Notes under the pieces: model-generated
The model's input: the letters and a program-made list of their open reading frames with translations, nothing else
What the model was told of the DNA's origin: nothing
Database searches by the model: none
Program-made: the position numbers and the translations under genes
Shown here: positions 1-8,852 of the stretch, in pieces
Layout: each line of letters starts with the position of its first letter
How positions within the stretch are numbered: position 1 is the first letter of the stretch
NCBI GenBank assembly: GCA_903813345.2
Contig: CAIIXF020000306.1
Coordinates: 1 to 25,000 of the forward strand
Direction of reading: 5' to 3'
Origin: Owenia fusiformis
Taxonomy: Eukaryota > Annelida > Polychaeta > Sabellida > Oweniidae
DNA length: 25,000 nt

Positions 1-120
1 ATAAATTTCAGAGGACGTGATGTAGCTACTGTAATGGAGGGGGCGTTGCTAGTGGGGCAGTGACTCGAGTTTAAACCAGCGAAAGCTAGCTACAAGTAAT
101 GCAGTTCATGAATATTTCAA

Positions 121-131
121 TTTCTCTCATG
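121..131 (-). promoter_or_regulatory. Possible histone downstream element of H2A
   Basis: On the minus strand, 12 bases after the H2A stem-loop, the sequence reads CATGAGAGAAA. This is purine-rich and resembles the U7 snRNA-pairing downstream element of metazoan histone pre-mRNAs (echinoderm form near CAAGAAAGA). The match is approximate, and position is the main support. Confidence 0.45.
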
Positions 132-143
132 AAAGAATATGGT

Positions 144-159
144 GGCCCTAAAAAGGGCC
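144..159 (-). terminator. Histone 3' stem-loop of H2A
   Basis: The minus strand reads GGCCCT-TTTT-AGGGCC, a perfect 6-bp stem with a 4-nt loop, flanked by AAC before and ACC after as in metazoan histone mRNAs. It lies 21 nt after the H2A stop codon. Such stem-loops bind SLBP and direct cleavage without polyadenylation. The loop is UUUU, whereas the usual metazoan loop is UUUC; it still fits a UYUN pattern. Confidence 0.93.
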
Positions 160-180
160 GTTGGGTTTTGTAGGTAGACT

Positions 181-546
181 TTACTTCTTTCTCTTTGGGA
201 GAAGCACAGCTTGGATGTTGGGCAGCACACCGCCTTGGGCAATGGTGACACTCCCGAAAAGACGGTTCAGTTCCTCGTCGTTGCGGACAGCAAGAGACAG
301 ATGTCTTGGGATAATTCTGCTACGTTTGTTGTCACGGGCGGCGTTGCCGGCCAGCTCGAGAACCTCGGCAGCAAGATATTCCATCACAGCAGCCAAGTAG
401 ACGGGAGCTCCAGCTCCAACACGTCTTGCAAAGTTTCCCTTGCGAAGTAGACGATGAACGCGCCCAACTGGGAACTGTAGACCAGCACGGCTAGACCTGC
501 TCTTGGCACTGCTCTTTCTCCCTTTACCTTTTCCTCGTCCTGACAT
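181..546 (-). CDS. Histone H2A, probable sperm or replication-dependent type
   Basis: This is a complete intronless 121-residue histone H2A, half of the H2A-H2B dimer of the nucleosome in the nucleus. The order is an N-terminal [10 protein letters not shown] tail, the [12 protein letters not shown] start of the fold, the AARDNK loop and the NDEELN and [10 protein letters not shown] segments. The acidic-patch residues are kept (E55, E60, E63, D89, E90, E91, counted without Met). The start is the only ATG giving the canonical MSGRGK tail. Several lysines of usual H2A are arginine here (ARR, NKRSR, NRLF). The tail after LLP is only KRKK: the usual PKKTE...K extension is missing, and the residue matching human K119 is Arg. 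Histone H2B lies divergently 389 bp away. It is GC-richer than its surroundings, like its partner. The family call is certain; the sperm-type call is inferred from the paired H2B. Confidence 0.97.
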   Translation of the reverse strand: MSGRGKGKGRKSSAKSRSSRAGLQFPVGRVHRLLRKGNFARRVGAGAPVYLAAVMEYLAAEVLELAGNAARDNKRSRIIPRHLSLAVRNDEELNRLFGSVTIAQGGVLPNIQAVLLPKRKK

Positions 547-613
547 GATACTGAGTAGATTTTTCTATTTCAAAGTTTTCAGAAATAGATAAATATTTCA
601 ACGTCAGTCACCA

Positions 614-619
614 TTTATA
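614..619 (-). promoter_or_regulatory. TATA box of H2A
   Basis: The minus strand reads TATAAA, about 68 bases upstream of the H2A start codon. This predicts a short 5' UTR of roughly 40 bases, as is usual for histone genes. I see no clear histone cap-site motif on this side. Confidence 0.7.
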
Positions 620-630
620 CTATTTTGTGT

Positions 631-643
631 GGATTCAGGATGC
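631..643 (-). promoter_or_regulatory. Shared 13-bp motif, H2A side
   Basis: The minus strand reads GCATCCTGAATCC, 11 bp upstream of the H2A TATA box. It matches 12 of 13 bases of the plus-strand motif at 847-859 before H2B, in mirror orientation. A CCAAT box lies about 11 bp further upstream (655-659, inverted relative to H2A). I do not recognise a named factor for it. Confidence 0.5.
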
Positions 644-780
644 AGCCTAAAGAACCAATAAGATCCAAGCATTTGTTTCTTTTACGTCCGCGTAGCAATG
701 ATGACGCTTATCTAGTCTACAAGTAATTTTCCATCAAGTACACGACTTGCCTAATTTCTATGAAGTCCGCGCGATCGGGA

Positions 781-792
781 TTTGGCGGCAAA
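781..792 (+). promoter_or_regulatory. Possible E2F-like site
   Basis: The sequence TTTGGCGGCAAA in the shared histone promoter resembles an E2F site, fitting S-phase control. It is a motif match only. Three nearby copies of RGTCCGNG-like sequence (685-692, 764-771, 815-822) are also present and are unassigned. Confidence 0.3.
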
Positions 793-831
793 TTTTCCTC
801 GCGCTTTACTTTTAAGTCCGTGTCTTTTCAA

Positions 832-836
832 CCAAT
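832..836 (+). promoter_or_regulatory. CCAAT box of H2B
   Basis: CCAAT lies in the context AACCAATCAT, 10 bp before the shared 13-bp motif and about 45 bp before the H2B TATA box. CCAAT plus octamer plus TATA is the arrangement known from sea urchin sperm H2B promoters. Confidence 0.6.
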
Positions 837-846
837 CATAAACGAT

Positions 847-859
847 GCATTCTGAATCC
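847..859 (+). promoter_or_regulatory. Shared 13-bp motif, H2B side
   Basis: GCATTCTGAATCC lies between the CCAAT box and the octamer of H2B. It is the mirror partner of the motif at 631-643. Spacing to the CCAAT box is nearly the same on both sides (10 and 11 bp). Confidence 0.5.
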
Positions 860-863
860 CCTA

Positions 864-871
864 ATTTGCAT
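864..871 (+). promoter_or_regulatory. Octamer ATTTGCAT of H2B
   Basis: A perfect octamer (POU/Oct factor site) lies 10 bp before the TATA box, a hallmark of metazoan H2B promoters. No perfect octamer is present on the H2A side. Confidence 0.8.
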
Positions 872-881
872 ATTGTCAAGC

Positions 882-888
882 ATAAATA
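882..888 (+). promoter_or_regulatory. TATA box of H2B
   Basis: ATAAATA within CATAAATAGA lies about 28 bp before ACATTCA (910-916), which resembles the histone cap-site motif of sea urchins (Py-CATTC-Pu). This places transcription start near 911. Any start codon must therefore lie downstream of it, which decides the H2B start. Confidence 0.7.
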
Positions 889-935
889 GAAGTTCATTGG
901 ACTTGGCCGACATTCATCATTCATTCACTGATTGT

Positions 936-1307
936 ATGATGGCTGCTAAAACTCCAAGGAAGGGATCTCCAAGCAGGAAAGGTGCCAAAAGAGGCCGCAG
1001 ACCGGCACAAAAGCGCCGTAGGAGGAGGAGGGAATCTTATGGCATCTACATCTACAAGGTCTTGAAGCAGGTGCACCCCGACACGGGCATCTCCAGCAGA
1101 GGAATGAGCATCATGAACAGCTTCGTCAATGATGTATTCGAGCGTATTGCCGGTGAAGCCTCCCGTCTCGCTCATTACAACAGACGTTCTACGATCTCGA
1201 GCAGAGAAGTGCAGACCGCAGTTCGTCTCTTGTTGCCCGGTGAGCTTGCTAAGCACGCCGTCAGTGAAGGTACAAAAGCTGTCACCAAATACACCAGCTC
1301 CCGATAA
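936..1307 (+). CDS. Histone H2B, sperm-type
   Basis: This is a complete intronless H2B of 123 residues, the nucleosomal partner of H2A. The open frame extends upstream of the TATA box, so the start must be one of two adjacent ATGs at 936 and 939. The second has the better context (A at -3, G at +4) and gives 122 residues. Residues 1-34 form a highly basic tail with TPRK (6-9), a related SPSRK (11-15) and six arginines (27-32). The fold follows ([20 protein letters not shown] to the C-terminus), including [26 protein letters not shown]-type helices. The lysine equivalent to human K120 is kept (K118). SPKK-type tail motifs and the Arg run are typical of echinoid sperm H2B, where they bind linker DNA; this tail is shorter, with a single clear motif. 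It is divergent from H2A. Family certain, sperm type probable. Confidence 0.96.
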   Translation: MMAAKTPRKGSPSRKGAKRGRRPAQKRRRRRRESYGIYIYKVLKQVHPDTGISSRGMSIMNSFVNDVFERIAGEASRLAHYNRRSTISSREVQTAVRLLLPGELAKHAVSEGTKAVTKYTSSR

Positions 1308-1332
1308 GCAACGTCAACGTTAGAAAAACAAC

Positions 1333-1348
1333 GGCCCTTTTTAGGGCC
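1333..1348 (+). terminator. Histone 3' stem-loop of H2B
   Basis: GGCCCT-TTTT-AGGGCC lies 25 nt after the H2B stop, flanked by AAC and ACC. It is identical over 16 bases to the H2A stem-loop, including the UUUU loop. It indicates a non-polyadenylated, replication-type histone mRNA. Confidence 0.93.
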
Positions 1349-1360
1349 ACCTAAATCTTG

Positions 1361-1371
1361 CAAACGAGAAA
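1361..1371 (+). promoter_or_regulatory. Possible histone downstream element of H2B
   Basis: CAAACGAGAAA lies 12 bases after the stem-loop, the expected place for the U7-pairing element, and is purine-rich. It resembles the H2A counterpart at 121-131 (GAGAAA core shared). Confidence 0.5.
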
Positions 1372-1545
1372 TTAGATATGAATTAAGTCCTATGCATGCC
1401 ATGTCTTGCTGAAATGAAAAAATCCTTTGATCTGAGTGTGAGAGTGCTATAATAGAAAATCTACATCGTAATACTGCAGCGCTTATCGTGCCCTAAAGAT
1501 CTGAGAGCTGCTGGTCAATGACAACGGACCTGAGTCCTGAAGTCA

Positions 1546-2702
1546 TATTCATAAAGCCAACGTAAATATTTACATTTACGTCCACGTAACTCAATTGTAC
1601 GTTGGACGTAAAATATCTCTCCCTCGTATTCATAAACACATGCGGAAATTGAAGATCTACGTTTATCTTTCCGCAAGGACTTTTACGCAATTAAAATACT
1701 ATACTTTAAGATTAGGGTGTTTCATAATGACCGTCCCCCAATCAACCTACAATCCTAAAAGGATATCCTAATATTATATATTATATGAAATCTCCATCAA
1801 TTCTGGACCTAATGAAACAATTTTAATTAAGCTCAACAGTTTTTACAACTTGCAACATATACATACAAAGAGTACCCATTTTACTTTAGCAAAGAATCTG
1901 GAAGCAACGTGTTTTGTTCAAAATTAGGCATGTGCTTTGCAAATAGAAATGGCACATTAGTCCAGAATCGAATAAGCTTTATTATGTATATAACATTTAT
2001 ATAATATCGCAGGAACATATGATCTAGGTTTGACTGTGGATGGGGGGGGGGGCGGCGGTCATAACGTCTTGTATAAGCGTAATCCCATAGCATGTCCCAA
2101 TTTTGTGACCACGTGCATGTACGTATTTAAATATGATTGCATCGTTCACGCACGCGTAATTTTACTTCGAGGGGATCGCTACGATCCCTAAACAATCGCT
2201 CTCGTCTTAGAGGCTAGAGCCCGTCTAACTGCAAAAATGCGCACATCTACCACAAACGCCATTTTGGCTTATAGTACATGCGTTCTTTCTTTCTATTACG
2301 TTATGATGACGCATTGGCATTTGAAAATGATTAACGTTGAACGTAAACTTGACGAAAGATACTTTACTGTGTTTACGCTTAGACATTAGACAACTAAAAA
2401 TTATGACATTTTCGTACCTATCTTTGGGACCAGCTAGCTACTTCAAGATATCAAGTAAATGACAAATAATTTTTACATTATACGGGTTATATCTAAAACA
2501 AGTGTTTCACAAAATCTCATGGTAATTGGGTACTAAACGTATAAGCCTAAACAGTATTTTTAAGGCTCGACGTAAAGTTACACGGTGAAGATACTCGACG
2601 GAAATATTCTGTAAGATCCGGAGGACTTACGTTCATCGTAAAGTTATGATTGCTTTATGGATAGGCTACCAAAATAAGTTTCCTACGTTGGCTTTATGAA
2701 TA
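1546..2702. mobile_element. Possible non-autonomous DNA element with 19-bp inverted ends
   Basis: The left end (1546-1564) and right end (2684-2702) are exact inverted copies over 19 bases, TATTCATAAAGCCAACGTA. A TA at each outer edge would fit a TA target duplication, giving an element of 1548-2700. Both ends have inner sequence rich in ACGTAA and with further degenerate copies of the GCTTTATGRATA motif (for example 2652-2668). There is no coding capacity; an 11-base G run lies at 2042-2052. The family is unknown. Confidence 0.4.
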
Positions 2703-5479
2703 AGGCTACAGTTCCTACAGTATGTTACTACGGGTCGGTATTAAAGTAACCTGGACCGGCTGGCTTAGGGCATACATTAGGGCCTACTTATCCCTATATG
2801 TAATGCTCCAAATTTCTCTCGATTTGGGAAAACTATGACCGCCGTACCGTACCGTACGGTTACCGCAGATAATCTGTGATTTCAAGTTTCGACTTACGAT
2901 TTACTGGGTGTCAAGATTTTTCTGGAATGGATTCTGAATGAAACTCCTCGACTGTGTAGCCTACTTGTTCACAGAATAAAATTTAGATTTACAATTATGC
3001 AATATATGAATTCATATTTCACACGTACCGGTACATGTACTCTTTTTAAACTGCTAAATACAATCGATTGATTTTATAACCGATTATTGATTTACAGGGT
3101 GGGCCAAAAATGCTACTGATTTTAAAGGGTAATAATAGAAATTCATTCATTATTGGCATGATTGGTCTCAAACTACCTGAGGCATTAATGACATGATATA
3201 TCATGTAAAAGGTGGCCTACCTTACTTTTGTTATTTGATAAACAAAGCATTAATGTTTTGTTTGGAATATTAGGCCTAGGTATGCACCGTTATCTCGTCC
3301 ACGTAGGTCGTCTTTCAGCGAAGATCTGACCAAGTTCTCAAACCCAGTTGATGAAAACTAAGCACAGTCGAGGAGTAGAGTGCTGACTGATCAATGTAGA
3401 GAAACAGATGTGTGACACATCCAATTAGTGCAGAACTCACCAAAGTATTAGAGTAGAACTTATGAATTATGACCTCTAATTTCAGTCAAGTAGGCATACT
3501 AGGCTACTGGCCTACCAATCCAGAACTATTTCAGGTTGATTTATCTCCTGAAATTCTGTAAAATCAAAAAGCCGTGGAAGCTAGAATATAGTAATAGCTA
3601 TAAGCTGCAGACAAACCATTTCACCCTTTGGGGAACACAGAAAAATGTGAAGTGGAATAGCAATTAAAAAGTTCATAAACTCTTTAAATCTCATAAAAAG
3701 GACGAATTCATGCCACATGGTTACTGTACTTTATCAAAAATACGCCAACATTGCATCGTTTGCCTATCTACTATTCTAGTATGAATCAGATTAGACACTC
3801 AAAGTGGCTCTACAATCAGAACGAGGTGGTATATCACAAATGGTCCGTATAGTGAACGTCTGTGAACCATCCCATTTAAACGTCACTCATAAAACATAAA
3901 ACCATGCATTTGCTGTTTTAATTCGTTTGATAATCGAAATTGCATTGATTGGAAATGTCATCTCCACCTTTGGTAAGTGTGCCTTTACGGTGGTGGCAAA
4001 GTAGACTAGAAACCACAATTTATCGACTACTCAGGGCCAGACTGATAAAATTAAGTAACACAAGACATTTGCATGCGGTAACCTAACAACCAGACAACTT
4101 AAAAAAGCATTTGAAATGATATAAAAGTATTTGTGGTTAATCCTGTGGTCAAATATCTTGACACTGGCATAATATTACATGACTATAAAAACAAATCATG
4201 CGATTTTATTTATATTGACTCAGGAAGTACGCGTTTTAAAAGAGCTAGCGTTCTTTTCTCTTTATTCTTTAAAGAAATAAGGAATCCTGTATCATTTTAT
4301 TGGAAATTCAAAGCATGACATGGGTTCATACTTGGGTATTGAAATATAAATACTATTTTGTTTAGGTTAAGAAAACTTACAATTCGCAATTTACAGCATT
4401 ACGCATATGTCACGTTGACATTTGCGCAAAAAATCCACGTATCAATCTCAATAATTATATGAATATTAATTGTATCACAATGAATGGATGTTTCTTTTAC
4501 ATATAGAAAAATCCTAATTGTCAAAGGAATTGGGTGGATGGATATGTCCAACTGTCAGAGAACATGTTTTACGAGTTATACCTCACTTCGTTAGCCTAAA
4601 ATAGACTTTTCTATTCATACCACAGAAACCCCTGCTAGTATAGGTCAGAGGGGCAATTAGTAAATAATTGTATTTTCCTCTTTCAAACTGCATTCCAATC
4701 TGTCTTAAGGTTGTGTAAGCGTTGTGGCTTAAACTGTCTCTTGTTATTTAAAAATAGTGTGTACTGTATTGTGCTTGTAAATTGCAATACATTACGTTAT
4801 TTTATACATCTGATTTTCTCTGGTTCTGTATGGGCCATTTGCATGTATTGTAAACTATTATAGTATATTGTATCGTATCGTATTGTATTGCATTGCATCG
4901 CATCGATTAATATTACTTTTCATGGGGCCTTATACACAAGCCAAATGCGGTCGAATTGTCTTTATGTCAAGATCTATCTCGTCTAGCATTAAGCTGAGCG
5001 AAACGAGATTAATGAAACGGCAAGTTTTACAAGAATGAGTGCTAATCGGACTCAGGTGGAAAGTTCTGTATCACTTTTTCTCTGTTTGCCGAAATTTTGA
5101 GAATGAGGCCCAACGCAAGGAAACATCAGTTCCCATTTGTCTCTCTTTACATTTTCTTTGGGGTCATAGTAAACTATTTGAATATGTCATCTTGACCATA
5201 AAATTTAAAATATACCATCCTCGAGTGGTGACATCTTTACGAGCGAAGACAAGGTGTATTGATAAAACAGTTCATTAGAATACCTCGGCGAGTTATCACC
5301 GCTAGAATGCGCAGTATCTACATGTACATGAACAATTGTCTTCTTTTCCTACTAGAATTTCGCAATTTCCTTTTTTATCATTGGCTTCTCTAACCAAAAA
5401 AGGCATGAGCCCAAATAGTTTGCTCACTTAACAGTGAACCCTGATTTCACTTTTTCTAGTGAGATAAGAGACCATTGTA
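2703..5479. other. Gene-free stretch
   Basis: I see no supported coding exon, RNA gene or long repeat in this AT-rich stretch. Local items are a GTACC triplet repeat at 2843-2858 and the pentamer repeat at 4866-4905. The open frames at 4133-4318 and 5039-5278 lack any recognisable domain or compositional sign of coding. Confidence 0.5.
4866..4905. repeat. Pentanucleotide repeat (YATYG)8
   Basis: Eight tandem 5-base units run TATTG, TATCG, TATCG, TATTG, TATTG, CATTG, CATCG, CATCG. They differ only by C/T changes at two positions. Confidence 0.85.
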
Positions 5480-6124
5480 CAGGGTGTCCCGAAAGTATGG
5501 GGCCCCCCTTAGGCAGACATATACCACTGTCGTCATAGTATATGTCATATATCATTTTAAAGCTTATCCAAAGTTACATTGATTCGCCAAGTATCATGGT
5601 TCATCTCTCAAATGTGAAAAAATTACAGGCATTTCAAAATTTAGTGTTTGGTCAAAATTAAGTTCAATTTTACACCAAATCATTAGTCAATGTGTCCTCC
5701 TGGGCCATCTTAACAGCAGCAATTCTTTTTGGGTCGGATAGATATTGAGTTGGAAAAAGAGAACGGTGAGGGTAGAAACTCTAAGGAAACTCTTCTAAAG
5801 TCCCTTAACAGGTTTTAAGAGGGCTATAAAATTCCACACCCCTTTTTGAAGGGCTTTTAAGGTCATATCTGAAAATAATTGCTGTTGTTAACATGGCCAG
5901 GGGGGGGGACACATTGACAAGATATGTGGTGTAAAATTGAACTTTATTTTGACAAAACACTAACTTTTAAAATGACTGTAACTTTTTCCCATTTGGGAGT
6001 TAAACCATGATACTTGGCAAATCAATGTAACTTTGGGTAAGCTTTAAAATGATATATGACACATACTATGAGGGCACTGGAATATGTCTGCCTAGGGGGG
6101 GGGGCATACTTTCGGGACACCCTG
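5480..6124. mobile_element. Fold-back DNA transposon (mariner-like ends)
   Basis: The left arm (5480-5724) and right arm (5877-6124) are long inverted copies, with outer ends CAGGGTGTCCCGAAAGTATG identical. A TA flanks each side (5478-5479 and 6125-6126), fitting the TA target duplication of IS630/Tc1/mariner elements. A 152-bp unpaired centre separates the arms. Running towards each end, both arms hold a short reading frame: the right arm ends ...IIAVVNMARGGDTLTRYVV-stop, and the left arm (minus strand) ends ...KRIAAVKMAQEDTLTNDLV-stop. This resembles the R-x-A-V-x-x-A-x-G-G tail of mariner-type transposases, so the element looks like two 3' ends joined head to head. It cannot encode a transposase. 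Confidence 0.85.
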
Positions 6125-6126
6125 TA

Positions 6127-7468
6127 CATGTTGTATGCCGCTACATCCCTCACTTATCGATGGGGACTGACCATTTAGTAAAAGAGGGACATGGGGTATA
6201 AATAGGAGGCAGACTAATGGAACAGCCAGTATGACTTGGCAATACAGTATGTACAGAATACTTTGTATACATTAATTTTTGACCCTTCTCAACTGATTAC
6301 TACAAAGAGCGCCCACTCTGTAAACCAAAAAAAAACTACTAGCCTAGTAGTACCTAAGTTTCTGGACAGACGACTGCGTCGTACATTTGCAGGTGAATCT
6401 AACTTTGAAGAAGGCCAAAAACAGCTTCCGAGTCAAGAGGGCTATTGAGAATTGGAAGAATGTTTAGAACTGGTGAAGCAATTAAAGATTGAATATATCC
6501 ATCTTATCAGACGATCCGCACTTATCTCTCTCACAGAATACGATTTACAAACCGAGAAAGCCATGGTCAAAACTTTAAAATCGCATATGTCTTTCATGTT
6601 ATTTTATTGCTAAGTCAAGTGTTCATTATCTACGAGGGAATAATAGGCGCGTATTCGTTCTTTTTATTTTCAAGCGTGTTCACAAAACCGACGGCATATA
6701 TTGCTGACTCTTTCTTTATAGTTTATCTTGGATGAAGCCTTTTACGAGATCTCTCTTAGATTTTGGATATAATATCAAGAATAAAAATAAGAAATCTAGC
6801 CTACACTTTATAGTTTGTATATTTTTCCTTATAACTCTGTTCAACAATCTACTGTGCAATTCGTGAATTTCATAGTTGCTTTTTTAATGTTTTAGTTTTG
6901 ATTTGTGTAAAATAGTGTTGCTTTCTGTTATTTTAACATACGAAATTATCCATGTGAGGTCCATGGCATCTGAAAATATTTTAATAGTTTTTTTTTGAAC
7001 ACCGAAAAGGTCAGTTTAAGTGCACATCTTCGTGTTCTTTCGGTTATTATTTTTTCTGCACTCATCATGAAAACAATAAAGTTCTCAGCTTGACATGCTG
7101 GTAATGTAAACCTTAAAATGCTAATGAACACCATATATCTAGCCATATATCATATTTTCACAGCAAAAACGCAGGCTATATTTAACAATGAAAAGACAAT
7201 CACTAAATATTTGAAATACTTTTTTCAAGTTCCTTGCATATTGCCGAACAATAGCGTCCATTCAAGAACTTCCAGAAATCATTCATATCAGATGGAACCT
7301 AGAGGGCTCTTTGAAAACAGTACTATCTAGTAGTAGAAACTCGTAATATTCATTTACATTAATGCTACCCTTTCCAATAATCTAGCTACAGGCCCTTGTG
7401 TTGTATAGGTTGAGTCCACAGTCTTAAGCGCACTTACGCTTACAATGATAAAAACAATAGGCTAATAT
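6127..7468. other. Gene-free stretch with an isolated TATA-like box
   Basis: No gene could be supported. GGGGTATAAATAGGAGG (TATA box 6197-6205) is a textbook core promoter sequence 73 bp outside the fold-back element. However, the frame following it (6236-6448) lacks an ATG at its start and any known domain. The open frames at 6946-7146 and 7118-7330 look like AT-rich chance frames. Confidence 0.4.
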
Positions 7469-7708
7469 AGAGATTTCGCAACTCACTTATAGCATGTTTA
7501 TTATTCCCGTACACGTATAACGTATGAAGCGTTTGATTACGTCATCGTTTATCGTGCAGCTCTATACGTCCATAAATGTGATATTCTTATACGTAAGAAT
7601 ATCTCACTTATGGACGTATAGACCTGCACGATAAACGATGACGTAATCAAACGCTTCATACGTTATACGGGAATAATGAACATGCTATAAGTGAGTTGCG
7701 AAATCTCT
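7469..7708. mobile_element. Near-perfect 240-bp palindrome (hairpin MITE)
   Basis: The ends AGAGATTTCGCAACTCACTT and its inverse enclose two arms of about 110 bp that match almost base for base. The innermost hairpin is ATATTCTTA-TACG-TAAGAATAT (7581-7602). The left arm has a 6-bp insertion (ACACGT near 7516) and only a few mismatches, so the structure is young. I found no clear target-site duplication. A transcript would fold into one long hairpin. The open frame starting at 7696 begins inside the right end and is not a gene. Confidence 0.85.
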
Positions 7709-8563
7709 CTGATAATGCATTTCAGGAATTGTATGCACAATATAAAGTAATGGGCTCAGGAAAAGGTGTAATCCCAAAGGTATCGCAATTTCAATTGTTT
7801 ATTTTTCAGCATTATCTACTTCCCAAGCTGCTCAGGGGAGTAATAGGTCGGCTTGATGTGTACCGTCTAGACTACATACGGTATAACCCTACACCTACGC
7901 ATTCCAGCTGATAAATGGGCATACGAATTCAAAGTGGAGGTTTTGTCAAAACAGTACACCACACCCCTCCCCCACCCCATCCCCCAAAACCCATACTTCT
8001 GTTCACATTCGTTCCAAAAAACATACAATGTGTACGCTCCTCCTATTCCAATAAGATCAGTTTTCGAGAACGAGATCCTTAAAGCCTTTTTTAAATCTAA
8101 ATATTTCACACCCATCTAAACGAATTGTGTGAGCCCAGAAATACTAAGAATAGCCTCCTGGTAAAAAATAAACTCCCCGCAAAGAATTCATTTACATCAA
8201 TTCAACGAAGCAACAATTGCCGTTTAAGGCCAAATAATCTGCTTTGTCAGTGTCAATGTCAGCGTCAAGTATCTCCGAAACGCTGAACAAATGTTTATCT
8301 GACGTAAGCTTGGTGTCGTCACTGATATGTCAGTAGACTACTAGACTTATACAATGGAGTACATAACAATACAATAAAAAGAAATCAACGGATGATTCTT
8401 GAGGTCAAATTAAATCCTTCGGAGATCTTGGCAACGAGGAGTCTTCTATATCGCATTGTGACAGTGAGAAATCAAATGCAATTTGTAAAACCAAAATGGA
8501 TTCCGAACACCTGATATAGCCTTCTTTGATGTGTTTCACATATATTTTCACCAGCAACTGCCC
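7709..8563. other. Gene-free stretch
   Basis: It contains a C-rich tract near 7960-7990 (CACCCCTCCCCCACCCCATC). Overlapping open frames on both strands (7867-8119) come from this low-complexity region and have no recognisable domain. The far end overlaps the weak minus-strand frame described with the tandem duplication. Confidence 0.4.
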
Positions 8564-8852
8564 ATGTCTTAAAATTCCTCCAAGCTTTCTTGAAACAGCG
8601 TCCATCAGAGAACATCAAACATTCAATGGAATAGGAGGCATTTTGAAGAACACTAGACATCCGTTCCCAACTGTTGATCAATGATCAATTTATCGGAGCA
8701 CTTTGGAATGTCTTAAAATTCCACCAAGCTTTCTTGAAACAGCGTCCATCAGAGAACATCAAACATTCAATGGAATAGGAGGCATTTTGAAGAACACTAG
8801 ACATCCGTTCCCCAACTGTTGATCAATGATCAATTTATCGGAGCACTTTGGA
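8564..8852. repeat. Recent tandem duplication, 144-bp unit
   Basis: Copy 1 (8564-8707) and copy 2 (8708-8852) differ by one substitution (CCTCC versus CCACC) and one extra C (CCCAA versus CCCCAA). Both contain the self-complementary TTGATCAATGATCAA near their ends. Copy 1 forms part of a 69-codon open frame on the minus strand (8472-8681); the extra C in copy 2 would break that frame. Confidence 0.92.

Noticed and set aside
161-450. Plus-strand open frames opposite H2A
   Set aside because: They are antisense shadows of the H2A gene.
873-935. Upstream extension of the H2B frame to a TTG at 873
   Set aside because: It starts before the TATA box and cap-site motif, does not begin with ATG, and adds 21 residues foreign to H2B.
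921-1402. Other frames over H2B
   Set aside because: They are shadows of H2B on both strands.
2042-2061. G11 run followed by CGGCGG as a G-quadruplex regulator
   Set aside because: It lies within the possible repeat element far from any gene; a simple G tract is enough to explain it.
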